Origin: Acidobacteriota bacterium | Lineage (GTDB): Bacteria; Acidobacteriota; Blastocatellia; Pyrinomonadales; Pyrinomonadaceae | Assembly (NCBI GenBank): GCA_025463135.1 | Contig: JAOAPY010000030.1 | Span: forward strand, 1 to 64,000 | Direction: 5' to 3' | DNA length: 64,000 nucleotides | Part shown: one piece after another, positions 6,594-15,917 of the stretch | Layout of the letters: every line of letters starts with the position of its first letter | How positions within the stretch are numbered: position 1 is the first letter of the stretch | Made by a program: the position numbers and the translations under genes | Notes under the pieces: generated by a model | Databases searched by the model: none | What the model saw: only the letters and a program-made list of their open reading frames with translations | What the model was told of the DNA's origin: nothing

Positions 6594-8684
6594 TTACAAC
6601 CGCGGCAAAGTGAAACTGAATTTTGAGCCGCGACCAGGTTCTGACTCGACCGTTACGTTGCCTCCGTGTTGTTCGACGACTTCACGCACGAACGACAGAC
6701 CCAGACCAGTTGATTCTTCGTCCTTGTCATGACCTTCGCGTTCGACGCGATAGAATTTTTCCCAGACTCGATCGACTGACTCAGGCGGGATGCCATAACC
6801 ACGATCTTCCACACAGACACGCACCGCTTCGGCTTCCAAAGCGGTGGATACGGTTACGGTAGTTCGTTCCGGACTGTAGGTGATCGCATTGTTGACCAGG
6901 TTCTTGACGACTTGCGTGATGAGACTGCGGTCGGCGGCCACGGGTGGAATACGGTCCGCAGGTTGTTCTACCAATCGGATTCGTTTCTTGCGGGCTGTCG
7001 TCTGCAAGGTGGCGACTATGTCGCGCACTACGTCGTTAAGTTTGAGAGGAATCTTCAGCACCTCCTGCTTGTCTTTCCTCTCCAGATGAGTGACGGCCAA
7101 AAACGTATTGATCATGCGCGACAGACGCTGAGCCTCGTTATTAATAATGGTCACGAATTCTTTCAGATGCTCGGGTACAGCCTCGTCCGCGGCGAGCAAT
7201 TCCGCAAATCCGTTAATGCTGGTGAGCGGTGTCCGCAATTCGTGAGACATCAGCGAGACCATGTCGCTCTTCAACTGCTCGTATTCCTTCCGCTGCGTCA
7301 AATCCCGGACACTAATTGCCAGGCAGAGTGGCTCGCGCACTCCTCCCCGGGCTTTTAGCAAATCGGTGCGCAAAGAGATTCGCAAACCAAGAGTTTGACT
7401 GCGATCGGAAAAATGTAATTCGCGTTCGTAGGCGTCGCCGGTTTGCAGCACGCGGCGCACGGCGATGGCAGGCTCGTCAAACATATCGCAGCGAAAACAA
7501 TCCAGCAGGCCAAAGACATCCAACTTGAGAGCCTCAACTTCCGTCACCTGAGCCGCGCCCAGGAGCTGAGAATTAACATGGGCCAGGGTGCCATCAAGAT
7601 AAGCAACCGCCAGACCATCAGAAGATTCAGATAGGCCCTGCGCTCCAAAACGCTCTTCCGTCAGCAGGCCGCTAAGCATGTAAGAGGACTCCAGCCGCTG
7701 CTGGGCGGCGCCGGCCGAGAGATAAGTGAACGGCCCGCGCCGCATTGATCCATTCAGCGTCTCTTCACGCTGCAGGTTGCGTGCGATCTGCGCTGCTACC
7801 GCCAGCAAAAGGGGACGGTCGACTTCTGAAAAGTTTTCGCGAAGCCGAATCAGCAGCGCACCCAGTAGGCGATCCTCGTGACGCAAAGGCAAAGCCACCA
7901 GTGGAGTTGAATCGTGGTCGTTGGCCTCTCGCAGGATCAACTGGCCGGAATCCATCGCTCGTTGCGAGAAAGACACCCCTTCGCGCCAGGTAGAGTTCCG
8001 ACTAGTAGTCAGTGGCCCACTTGTCGCGGACTGGAGCCGAGCGGCAGGAACGAGATGGTAGTTTTCATCGCGTACGAAAACTACGGCGTCCGAAACGTCG
8101 AGTACCGTATCCAAAAGTTTCAAACCACTCATCAGGCGCTGCTTGGAAGCCGTTTCGCTTGCTTGCGCTGTTTTGGTGGCGATGCTGTTCATCTGCGCTG
8201 TGAGGGCCAGATCCAATCTCCATAAGTGATGTGCCTGTACTACAAACACGGCGGACATGCCGGCGCAGGCCATGGGAACAAAAAGAATATCAATCCCGAG
8301 AAAGCGCGAGACCAGCAGACTAATGAGACTGAGGATAAGAAATCCGGCTCCGAGATAAGGAAACGAAGGGCGCGCTCCGGCTCTTGCCACGAGCAGCCCG
8401 GCCCCAACCGCCGTCGATAGAATCAGGAATGAAGCGAGCCGCAATTGCGGTGTGACCAGGATGAAGCCAGGGTCCGCGGGGAGCACAACAAAGGCTTGTT
8501 GCAAAGGGCCGAGGAATCCCTGAATCCAGAGCGCCCAAACGGGAAGACCCGCAGCCAGAGACAGTCCCAGCGCGATGATGATGGACCTAGAGAGAGAGTT
8601 TGAACTTTTCAAATGGGTCTTTAGCGAATACTGAAAGAAATACGGAGGAGGAGGTGGGCTTTTATCCACTCTGTCAGAAACCAA
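6594..8684 (-). CDS. Membrane sensor histidine kinase (GAF-PAS-HisKA-HATPase)
   Basis: The 696-residue kinase has about five or six membrane helices at residues 33-155. A GAF-like domain follows (about 185-300), then a PAS-like domain (about 330-450), then the transmitter. His481 in SHELRTPL is the autophosphorylation site. The ATP-binding domain has the N box around Asn595 (VKNLVNNAITYS), the G1 box EDRGYGIPP and the G2 box TGLGLSFV. No receiver domain is fused, and no response regulator gene is adjacent, so the partner lies elsewhere. The start is a TTG at 8684; a GTG five codons later is also possible. Confidence 0.92.
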   Translation of the reverse strand: MVSDRVDKSPPPPPYFFQYSLKTHLKSSNSLSRSIIIALGLSLAAGLPVWALWIQGFLGPLQQAFVVLPADPGFILVTPQLRLASFLILSTAVGAGLLVARAGARPSFPYLGAGFLILSLISLLVSRFLGIDILFVPMACAGMSAVFVVQAHHLWRLDLALTAQMNSIATKTAQASETASKQRLMSGLKLLDTVLDVSDAVVFVRDENYHLVPAARLQSATSGPLTTSRNSTWREGVSFSQRAMDSGQLILREANDHDSTPLVALPLRHEDRLLGALLIRLRENFSEVDRPLLLAVAAQIARNLQREETLNGSMRRGPFTYLSAGAAQQRLESSYMLSGLLTEERFGAQGLSESSDGLAVAYLDGTLAHVNSQLLGAAQVTEVEALKLDVFGLLDCFRCDMFDEPAIAVRRVLQTGDAYERELHFSDRSQTLGLRISLRTDLLKARGGVREPLCLAISVRDLTQRKEYEQLKSDMVSLMSHELRTPLTSINGFAELLAADEAVPEHLKEFVTIINNEAQRLSRMINTFLAVTHLERKDKQEVLKIPLKLNDVVRDIVATLQTTARKKRIRLVEQPADRIPPVAADRSLITQVVKNLVNNAITYSPERTTVTVSTALEAEAVRVCVEDRGYGIPPESVDRVWEKFYRVEREGHDKDEESTGLGLSFVREVVEQHGGNVTVESEPGRGSKFSFTLPRL

Positions 8685-8875
8685 CAGGATTGTACACTGA
8701 AGGACGGCGTTTAATCTACTGAAAAACTTAAGGAAATGAGTACTGGTTGGGTTTGATTCCAGAACTTTGGCGCTCTGAGATGTATTCAGCCGGGAAATTC
8801 CGGACGTAAATTACGTTTCTTGAAATCATTCATACCCGGTTCAACGGCAACATACCTACATGACGCATCGAGTGT

Positions 8876-10321
8876 TTATTTGGCGAGCTTGAGGAGGGTT
8901 GCGACGATCTGAGGCTCTTCATCAGGAGCAACCGTGCGAAGGTCGATGATTACTTTTCCCTCAGCAATGCGACAGACAATTGGAATTTGGGACCTGCGCA
9001 ATCCTGCGGCTAACTGATCCGCAGACCGTTTTTGATGGCTGATGGAGATGAGTGCAGTCTCTGGGTGAGTAGTCGCTCCCGCTCCGCCGCCAATCGCGGA
9101 TTCGCCGTCGCAAATTTCTAAAGTGAGGCTGGTGGAAACGGAGTCTTGCCGATACTTTTCGATTAACGTACCGGCTCTGGCGGCGATCTGGTCTTTGGTT
9201 AGAGCAAGCATTCTCAACACTGGAACTTCTTCCGAAGCCCTTTCCCGACGATGTGATTCGAGGGTCTTTTCCAGCACTGCGAGCGATAGTTTGTCCGCGC
9301 GCAAAGCTCGATACAGCGGATGTTTCCGTAAAAGGCTGACAATCTCGCGCCTGCCAACGATGAGGCCTGCCTGACAGGCACCGAGAAGCTTGTCCCCACT
9401 AAACGACACTACATCGGCGCCACTGCTCAGCGACACGCTAATGATCGGTTCGTCCGCTAATTTGTATTCACTGAGATCGCGAAGCACGCCGGATCCCGCG
9501 TCTTCATAGAGCGGAAGACCCGCCTCTTTTGCCAGACCGGACAGTTCAGCCACCGAAGGGGTGGCGGTAAATCCAACTATGCGATAGTTCGAAGGGTGAA
9601 CCCGCATGATGAGGCGCGTTTTTTCATTCAGGGCGCGGCGATAATCTTCGAGTTTGGTGCGATTGGTGGTTCCTACTTCCACCATGAGTGTGCCGGACGT
9701 GGCCATTACATCGGGTACGCGAAAATCACCGCCAATCTCGACCAACTCGCCTCTGGAAACAATCGTCTCTCCGTTGCCGGCAAGAACTGTCAGGATCAGT
9801 AAAGCCGCGGCAGCGCAATTGTTGACCACGAGGGCAGCTTCGGCGCCGGTGAGCTCCACGAGTAAGTCTTCAACCCGCCCGCCCCGACGACCACGCTCTC
9901 CAGTTGTCAGGTCATATTCGAGAGCACAGTAGCCGCGGGCCTGTTGGTTCAGCGCCTCACGTGCCGTTTCAGAAAGGGGTGCGCGACCCAAATTGGTGTG
10001 CAGGATCACTCCGGTCGCATTAATCACGCGGCCAACGCCTGTCACCTGGTCAGCCTCGCAGGCCTCTTTCAGCCGGCGCACAGCTTCGCTCAGAAGTGAA
10101 TCGCGCAAATCACCAGCGAGTGAATGATCACTCTCAAAGTTGTTTTGCAGTTCCAGTCTCAAGGCGGCCGTGATGCTGCGGGCAAGTGTGGTCAGACGCT
10201 GTGTTCCGACTGAGCGACGGAGTACCTGCGCCTCGTTTGAGCGCAGCAGTTCATCGACTGACGGCAGAGCCCGCAGGATTGAAGCATTCGTTTCAACAGA
10301 TTTGGATCGGGGTTGCGACAT
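8876..10321 (-). CDS. selA: L-seryl-tRNA(Sec) selenium transferase
   Basis: SelA is a PLP enzyme that converts Ser-tRNA(Sec) to Sec-tRNA(Sec) using selenophosphate, required for selenocysteine insertion in bacteria. The 481-residue product has family length. It shows RVINATGVILHTNLGRAPL near residue 90, NNCAAAALLIL, the EDAGSGVL segment, and the PLP-lysine motif SFSGDKLLGACQAG. The ATG at 10321 was chosen over the longer in-frame TTG/ATG set upstream because the protein then begins at the family's usual position. selB, selD and tRNA-Sec are not in this window. Confidence 0.95.
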   Translation of the reverse strand: MSQPRSKSVETNASILRALPSVDELLRSNEAQVLRRSVGTQRLTTLARSITAALRLELQNNFESDHSLAGDLRDSLLSEAVRRLKEACEADQVTGVGRVINATGVILHTNLGRAPLSETAREALNQQARGYCALEYDLTTGERGRRGGRVEDLLVELTGAEAALVVNNCAAAALLILTVLAGNGETIVSRGELVEIGGDFRVPDVMATSGTLMVEVGTTNRTKLEDYRRALNEKTRLIMRVHPSNYRIVGFTATPSVAELSGLAKEAGLPLYEDAGSGVLRDLSEYKLADEPIISVSLSSGADVVSFSGDKLLGACQAGLIVGRREIVSLLRKHPLYRALRADKLSLAVLEKTLESHRRERASEEVPVLRMLALTKDQIAARAGTLIEKYRQDSVSTSLTLEICDGESAIGGGAGATTHPETALISISHQKRSADQLAAGLRRSQIPIVCRIAEGKVIIDLRTVAPDEEPQIVATLLKLAK

Positions 10322-10642
10322 GGGCGTAAGAGTGGACAGAATATGCTCTTCACGACAACGAATCAAATGAATTGCCTTTCAGGTAGTGGCATGTTTTGGC
10401 AACAGGCGTTCAGAGTAGCCGACTTCAGTCGGGTTTTTCGCCCAGCCTAAAGCCCGCTGCGAAGGCGGTAATTTATACGCCTGTGAATCACCAGTACTAT
10501 TGTTCATCTCATGACTTGCGGTGCACAAACTTGTTGACACTTCGGTTTGCAACCACCTAGACTCAATTCTGGACGTGTCTTCTCACAGGCGCGAGCTGCC
10601 AGCCAGATTGATCCAGCCAGGTCATACCGCAGGAGGTCATCA
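10322..10642. other. Divergent intergenic region with palindrome
   Basis: This 320-nt gap separates selA (minus) from the next plus-strand gene and should hold both promoters. CCGACTTCAGTCGG at 10419-10432 is a palindrome followed by GTTTTT. A related CCGACTAAAGTCGG lies at 23303-23316. I see no coding sequence. Confidence 0.5.
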
Positions 10643-11278
10643 GTGGGGATTCGCGACAACAAGTTAGTCAGGACAAATCAAAGAGTCAAGAGCCAGTCAG
10701 TTTCGGACGATCAGCCGACTGTCGAAGAACAGCTATCGCGCCTTGAAGAGGATATTCGTCGTCTGAAAATTGAGTTTGATGTCTATTTCAATGGCTCATC
10801 AAAGCGACCGCCTTATGACACTAAGAACCGCGTAGAATCGATTATCAAACGAATGTTCGATGATCGCACGCTGACTTACGCCCAGCGCTTTCAGTATAAT
10901 TCGCTGGCCTCTCGGTATAACGCCTTTCGGGATCTCTGGCGACGGACGCTCAAAGGACGTGAGGAGGGACGCGATCCACAGGCTGCCGCCCGGGCTTCGT
11001 CAAAGCAGGGAGAGCTGGGACCGTTCGACCGGTCGACGTTTGTTTGTGCTGATGCTCACAAGGATGTGGGCACGGTCAAAGAACTCTATGACTCTTTGCT
11101 GGAAGCCAAACGGCGCTGTGGCGAATCGACAGTAGGTTTCTCGTTTCCGCGATTTCATCGTTTGATCGCGTCCAAAGCCGATACGCTGAAAAAGAAACTG
11201 GGTTGCGACAGCGTTCGTTTCTCTGTTGATGTCGAAAATGGACACGTGAGTTTTAAAGCAAAAGCTGAAGATGAATAA
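10643..11278 (+). CDS. MXAN_5187-like protein, unknown function
   Basis: The 211-residue protein starts at a GTG preceded by AGGAGG at 10631-10636, six bases away. It is highly charged. Residues about 25-55 form a coiled coil (VEEQLSRLEEDIRRLKIEF), followed by a conserved-looking block (FNGSSKRPPYDTKNR, YAQRFQYNSLASRYN, LWRRTLKGREEG) that resembles the C-terminal domain of the Myxococcus MXAN_5187 family. That assignment is from memory. A second segment (GFSFPRFHRLIASKADTLKKK) follows. There is no signal peptide, so it is cytoplasmic. The gene is monocistronic and ends at a strong terminator. Confidence 0.8.
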   Translation: MGIRDNKLVRTNQRVKSQSVSDDQPTVEEQLSRLEEDIRRLKIEFDVYFNGSSKRPPYDTKNRVESIIKRMFDDRTLTYAQRFQYNSLASRYNAFRDLWRRTLKGREEGRDPQAAARASSKQGELGPFDRSTFVCADAHKDVGTVKELYDSLLEAKRRCGESTVGFSFPRFHRLIASKADTLKKKLGCDSVRFSVDVENGHVSFKAKAEDE

Positions 11279-11283
11279 AAGTC

Positions 11284-11363
11284 CGACAAACTTCAGTTTG
11301 TCGTTGATGAGCACATCACCAGAGATGGGTGTTAATAGAGAGTCGACAAACTGAAGTTTGTCG
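11284..11363. repeat. Pair of CGACAAACT(N)AGTTTGTCG palindromes
   Basis: CGACAAACTTCAGTTTGTCG (11284-11303) and CGACAAACTGAAGTTTGTCG (11344-11363) lie 40 nt apart. Each is self-complementary, and they differ only at the centre. Together they could also pair with each other to form a larger stem. Confidence 0.8.
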
Positions 11364-11380
11364 GACTATTTCATCAAAGG

Positions 11381-11412
11381 AAAAGGCGACCACGGAGGGT
11401 CGCCTTTTCTTT
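11381..11412 (+). terminator. Rho-independent terminator
   Basis: AAAAGGCGACC (11381-11391), a six-base loop, and GGTCGCCTTTT (11398-11408) form an 11-bp stem ending in a T-tract (TTTTCTTT). It terminates the plus-strand gene 10643-11278 and, being symmetrical with flanking A and T tracts, could also serve the minus strand. Confidence 0.85.
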
Positions 11413-11479
11413 GCCGCGCTTACCGGGTTTGAGTACCGGAAGCGGTCAGTGGCTTTGCTAAAGCAAGCCGGGGAGACGA

Positions 11480-11686
11480 TCACATCTTGGTCACATTCTC
11501 GGCCTGAGGTCCCTTCGGGCCCTGCGTCACTTCAAACTCGACTTCCTGGCCCTCTTCAAGGGTTTTGAAGCCTTCGCCTTGAATCGCGCTGTAGTGAACA
11601 AAGATGTCTGAAGAGCCTGGCTGTTCAATAAAACCATAGCCCTTCGAGTTGTTAAACCACTTGACCTTACCGGTTATTCTAGACAT
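11480..11686 (-). CDS. Cold-shock domain protein
   Basis: The 68-residue protein is a single cold-shock (S1-like OB-fold) domain that binds single-stranded RNA or DNA. It has the RNP1 motif KGYGFIEQ and RNP2 motif DIFVHYSAI and ends at the usual GPQAENV segment. AGGAGG lies 11 nt upstream of the ATG. The 400-nt region upstream holds no credible gene and may include a long 5' leader, as is common in the family, but I could not identify a cold-shock box. CspA-type; the exact paralogue is unknown. Confidence 0.96.
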   Translation of the reverse strand: MSRITGKVKWFNNSKGYGFIEQPGSSDIFVHYSAIQGEGFKTLEEGQEVEFEVTQGPKGPQAENVTKM

Positions 11687-12094
11687 AACAAACGAATCCT
11701 CCTAACGATTCGGTAAAACGGGCACTAATAGCCAGATCTTTCAGTCTATGATTCCATCAGACCGAAGGGGGCTGCTACTTTGCGCCGACCAGGTTAATGC
11801 TTGTGAGCCGGACGCCTGTAGAAAGGAGGCGCAGCACGGAAACACAGAGCTAAAAAAACTGCATGACGAAAAGCGCACATCGCGCAAATCACCATGCAGA
11901 CACTTACGGGAGAAAGCTGTACTACTCATTACTGTGGAGCTTGCAGATCGAGTTAACGGGACTAACCTAAAGGAAACCCTGCATTGGAACGAGGGCGCAT
12001 ACTAAGCGAAAGTAAATGGGCTGTCAAGCAATAAAACCGGGGCTTTCGGGCGCTTTTATGTGCCCAAAGACACCCGGAGCCACCACCTGAGTCT
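11687..12094. other. Non-coding interval
   Basis: About 400 nt between the cold-shock gene and the S46 peptidase gene. It should contain the promoter and leader of the cold-shock gene at its left end. A short plus-strand reading frame at 11748-12005 has no ribosome-binding site and no recognisable domain. I see nothing else definite. Confidence 0.4.
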
Positions 12095-14326
12095 TCAGTG
12101 GCGGCTTTTTCCGGCTCCGGCCGCGCGTTGTTTGGGAACTCCTACAAGGCGCAACTCCTTGAGCAGGTATCCCGCACCGCCCAACTTATCGGCAATAAAC
12201 AAAACGTAACGGATATCGACGGAGATGGAACGCCCCTTTTCTTCATTGTAGAAAAAGTCGTTGCCGAGACCTTCATAATTGCCGTCAAAGATGATTCCGA
12301 CCTGCTCGCCCTGTCCGTTCATGATCGGGCTGCCTGAGTTACCGCCAATGATGTCGGTATCTGACAGGAAATCCACCGGTACGTCTGAGCCATTCCCGGT
12401 AGCATAGGGGCCGAAGTCATGAGCGCTATAGAGCTGCTTCAGCTTCTCGGGCGCGTCAAACGGCTCGCGGCCCGTGTCCTTTTCAATGACGCCCGACAGA
12501 TGAGAGAAGGGCTCATAAATGGCAGCATCATGGGGCACATAACCCTTCACTGCGCCATAAGTGAAACGCAGCGTGCGGTTGGCATCGGGATAGAGCATGG
12601 CGCCGTTCATTTCGCTCATGCCCCGGACCAGGAGCGGTCGCCAGCGTCCCACCGAAGCGTTGAAAACGCGCGTGCGAATTTGTTCCTGAACTAGAAGTGG
12701 AGTTAGCTCCGCAGCGAAATCAAGATACGGCTCATGCAATTCGCGAATCTGGGTTAACGACAAATCGAAGAGTCGACCCACTGTCTCTGCTGTGACGAAG
12801 TTCTTGCTATCGACGATAGCTCTGGCGAAGTCCTCTTCCGCGCGTCGCCGCGCGTCTCCCTTAAGCATGCCAAACCGTTTTTCCACTGCTTCAATCTTTT
12901 GTCCCTCGGGGAGATCCGCGGCCCTGCGCAACAGGTAAGTCAATAGCTCGCGTTCGACTGTAAGGTTGCGATCAGCGAGGGCGACTTTGGCACGCTCGCG
13001 GGCGCTCACCACGGCCGCCGCCAGCGCCGGCGCCGACTCACCGCCGGGGCTCTCCTTCGCTGAGGCAATGTCCTGCACACCGAAGGCCATCGTTAACAAC
13101 TCACTCGACTGCAATAGCTGGAGCACCAACTGGTCCCGTAACGCTGTGGCATTGAGCTCCTGATAGGCCTTGCTTAGATTGGGAAGGACCTGGCCGTATT
13201 TACTCTTGCGCGCAGCATCGGCTTCCAGCCAGCGAGTAAAGGCCATTTCCTGGTTTTGCTTGCGTCCCACAATATCGGCGCGTCGCATTGCCACGACCGA
13301 CCCTTCGTCGGCCTTTAGCGAGTTGGCGAGGTCAAAGATAGTTCCCTGTAATTTGAGACGAAGGGCCGGATCGTTTTTTCCGGCTTCCTGTAGCGCCTCA
13401 ATTTGCTTAGTGAAAATATCTATCGTTAAGGGCAGCAAGGTGTCCTGGTTATAAGCCACGGAGTAACTTTCGCGATAACGACGTGTCGTTCCGGGATAAC
13501 CCATCACCATCATGAAGTCGCCTTTTTTTACTCCGGCAAGCGAGAGCGACAGGAACTTCTTTGGCTTAAAGGGGACGTTTGCGGTTGAGTAGGCCGCCGG
13601 CTTTCCGTCGGGTCCCACATAGGCACGCATGAAAGTAAAATCCCCGCAGTGCCGCGGCCATTCGAAATTATCCGGGTCACCGCCGAAGAAGCCGATATTC
13701 TTTGGCGGCGCATAGACAATTCGCACGTCGCTGAGCAACAGATAGGTGAACTTGTAAAAAGAAAGTCCTTCGTTCATTGGGAGGACGCGCACACTGATAC
13801 CCACTGCCTCGTTACTGCCAGCGAGCTCCAGCTGCTCTTCGTTCCTGCCTATGGTGCGTTCGCGATCAGCGGGTGACGTGCTGTCGGTTATACCCTTTAG
13901 TATTTCGCTGGTGACGTCCTTCAGGTCTTGCGTGATCGTGACGGTGTAGTCTTTGGCCGGTAGTTCATCAGCACGCGAGTTGGCTTTGAAGCCGTTTGTT
14001 GCGTAATCCCTGGTCGTGTCAGATGCAGATACGAGCGCATCGAATCCGACGTGATGATTGGTAAGCAGCAGGCCATTGGGTGACACGAATTCGCCGGTGC
14101 CGCCATCGACAATCACTACGGCGTCCTTGATGCTGACGCCGGTCGGGTTGTAGATCTCAGTCAGTGGAATCTTAAGACCGCGCCGTTTGAGCCTGGGCTG
14201 TGAAAGCCGCCCCAAAGTGTCAGGCAAAAACATGCCCTCATCACCAAGGGCGCGAAAAGGAATTGCCGTTACGCACAGCGCGGCGGCCAACCCGGTGGCA
14301 GCCAGGCGAAATAGTCTCAAGCTCAT
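12095..14326 (-). CDS. S46 family dipeptidyl-peptidase (DPP7-like)
   Basis: S46 enzymes are periplasmic serine exopeptidases that remove N-terminal dipeptides. The 743-residue product has a signal peptide (residues 1-28). The chymotrypsin-like triad is visible: histidine in LLLTNHHVGF (91-92), aspartate in WPRHCGDFTFMRAY, and Ser664 in GGNSGSP. The helical exopeptidase insert lies between. The residue 18 beyond the catalytic serine, which sets P1 preference in this family (Gly in DPP7, Arg in DPP11), is Gly682 (FDGNYEG), so hydrophobic P1 preference is inferred. The ATG at 14326 gives a clean signal peptide. It is 137 nt downstream of the M23 gene on the same strand. Confidence 0.95.
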   Translation of the reverse strand: MSLRLFRLAATGLAAALCVTAIPFRALGDEGMFLPDTLGRLSQPRLKRRGLKIPLTEIYNPTGVSIKDAVVIVDGGTGEFVSPNGLLLTNHHVGFDALVSASDTTRDYATNGFKANSRADELPAKDYTVTITQDLKDVTSEILKGITDSTSPADRERTIGRNEEQLELAGSNEAVGISVRVLPMNEGLSFYKFTYLLLSDVRIVYAPPKNIGFFGGDPDNFEWPRHCGDFTFMRAYVGPDGKPAAYSTANVPFKPKKFLSLSLAGVKKGDFMMVMGYPGTTRRYRESYSVAYNQDTLLPLTIDIFTKQIEALQEAGKNDPALRLKLQGTIFDLANSLKADEGSVVAMRRADIVGRKQNQEMAFTRWLEADAARKSKYGQVLPNLSKAYQELNATALRDQLVLQLLQSSELLTMAFGVQDIASAKESPGGESAPALAAAVVSARERAKVALADRNLTVERELLTYLLRRAADLPEGQKIEAVEKRFGMLKGDARRRAEEDFARAIVDSKNFVTAETVGRLFDLSLTQIRELHEPYLDFAAELTPLLVQEQIRTRVFNASVGRWRPLLVRGMSEMNGAMLYPDANRTLRFTYGAVKGYVPHDAAIYEPFSHLSGVIEKDTGREPFDAPEKLKQLYSAHDFGPYATGNGSDVPVDFLSDTDIIGGNSGSPIMNGQGEQVGIIFDGNYEGLGNDFFYNEEKGRSISVDIRYVLFIADKLGGAGYLLKELRLVGVPKQRAAGAGKSRH

Positions 14327-14463
14327 AAGTTGGTTGTTCCCCTGATACTGTCCGATTGAATTGACAACCGATAGTATCAGACCGCGGTTGCGTTGGGGAA
14401 AATGAGCGTCGCGCTGGAGGATTTTGATTTGGAGTGCGTCACCGCACCCCAAATACGAGTGCG

Positions 14464-15321
14464 CTATTGTTTCGCGCTGGTCAGCAAATACTGCAGGGGG
14501 TTAACTGGATTGTCGTTGATTCTCACTTCGTAGTGCAGATGTGGTCCGGTAGAGCGTCCCGTCGAGCCCACCCGCCCGATAAATTCCCCGCGAGCGACTT
14601 CCTGATCCTGCTCTACATCGAATTCCGAAAGATGACCATAGCGAGTTGTCAGGCCGCCACCGTGATCGATTACCACCAGACGACCGTAGCCGTGTTGCCA
14701 GCCTACGAATGTGACCGTGCCTTTTGCACCGGCAACGACCGGTGTGCCGGACGGAACCACGATGTCCTGGCCGTCATGGAACTCATACGAACTGCCGCCG
14801 AATGGATTGCGCCGGCCACCGAACCCGCTCTCGAGCTTTCCGTCTACCGGCCAGATCGAAGGTGTAAAACCGTGCTCGCGCAGGACAAGTTCGTGGGCAC
14901 TCATTTCCAGCTCAACACGACTCATCTTTGCTTCCAGTGCTGCTAAACCGGCTGCGTTTAGAGGTATGGCTGGTCCACCAGCGCCATGCAAACTGGAATC
15001 GTCGTTGTTGATCACACCTGACTTTTCAGCCAACTTTCGAGAAGTGTCTTCCACCGCCTCAACCCGCTGATTCAATTGATTCAATTCCCGGCGCTGGCGA
15101 TCGGTTTCGGCCCGCAGACGTTCGTTTTCCCTCTCAATCCGCATGTGGGCGGCTTGCTGTGTGAGGCCATAAAAACCATAAACCGCACTCGCCATTACGA
15201 GAAACGCGAGCACGGCCGAGACCTTCAGCCATTTTTTATGGAGGCAAATCCGGCGAATCTGAGAACGCGAGCGAGAGGTATAGGAAATTATGAAAGCATA
15301 GAGTCTTTCGTCTCGAACCAT
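14464..15321 (-). CDS. M23 (LytM-type) peptidoglycan endopeptidase
   Basis: The 285-residue envelope protein has an N-terminal cytoplasmic basic stretch and one membrane helix (about 33-52). A coiled coil (about 60-100) follows, then a C-terminal M23 domain. Zinc ligands are visible: His182 and Asp186 in FHDGQDI, and His263 in HLHYE, with catalytic His230 (YGH) and His261. All catalytic residues are kept, so it is probably an active peptide cross-link hydrolase rather than an EnvC/NlpD-type activator. The ATG at 15321 has AAGGAG at 9 nt. Confidence 0.93.
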   Translation of the reverse strand: MVRDERLYAFIISYTSRSRSQIRRICLHKKWLKVSAVLAFLVMASAVYGFYGLTQQAAHMRIERENERLRAETDRQRRELNQLNQRVEAVEDTSRKLAEKSGVINNDDSSLHGAGGPAIPLNAAGLAALEAKMSRVELEMSAHELVLREHGFTPSIWPVDGKLESGFGGRRNPFGGSSYEFHDGQDIVVPSGTPVVAGAKGTVTFVGWQHGYGRLVVIDHGGGLTTRYGHLSEFDVEQDQEVARGEFIGRVGSTGRSTGPHLHYEVRINDNPVNPLQYLLTSAKQ

Positions 15322-15648
15322 TATTGACACTCCTTGGTCGGGTTTGCGCAAACGAAAGGCGGCGCAAGCGACGGCAAAGGCACAGTCTGCTGCGGGGGTA
15401 ACTGACTGATGCGGATTAACGTTTTACGAGGTCTTACGAACTTAATACCCTGCTTGGAGATTGCAGCGAACGGGTTGAAGCCTCGCAAGTTTTGAGGCTG
15501 ATAACCCTATTCGGCCGGTGCTGCAAGAAGGCGCACCCTACCATACGAAAATGGCCATTGCAACCGACGGCTGAGTTGGTTTTCGGGCCAATTAGGCAGG
15601 CAAAGGGCTAACGGCAAGCAGGTAAAGTAGTTACGGCGGGCAACTTTT
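15322..15648. other. Intergenic region upstream of the M23 gene
   Basis: About 330 nt between two minus-strand genes, presumably holding the promoter of the M23 gene. No convincing gene, repeat or terminator was recognised. Confidence 0.4.
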
Positions 15649-15867
15649 TTAGAGACCCTGCTCTTCGCGGCGGCGGCGAGTTCGGTCGCTCCAGATGGCC
15701 AGGACAATCATCACTACGACCAGCACAAATGCCATGATGATCGCGAATTTGACGAGCGCCAGCAGGAAACCGAACATGACGACAAGCTGCTTTAGCAAGG
15801 CGACGATGAGCAGAATAGCAGCGACGATACTTCCCAGACCAAATGCTCTAACCATGAAGGCTGTCAT
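15649..15867 (-). CDS. Small two-helix membrane protein
   Basis: The 72-residue protein consists of two hydrophobic helices (about 8-24 and 30-60) and a basic tail (SDRTRRRREEQGL), predicting an inner-membrane hairpin with cytoplasmic ends. AGGA lies upstream of the ATG. I do not recognise a family. It is 50 nt downstream of the B-box-like membrane protein gene and is likely in the same operon. Confidence 0.7.
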   Translation of the reverse strand: MTAFMVRAFGLGSIVAAILLIVALLKQLVVMFGFLLALVKFAIIMAFVLVVVMIVLAIWSDRTRRRREEQGL

Positions 15868-15917
15868 ATTTGCGTTCCTAATTCCAACTACGACGTATGT
15901 TCAATTGAATCAATTCA

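Noticed and set aside
11748-12005. Plus-strand frame of 85 codons
   Set aside because: No ribosome-binding site, no domain, and it sits where the cold-shock gene leader should be.
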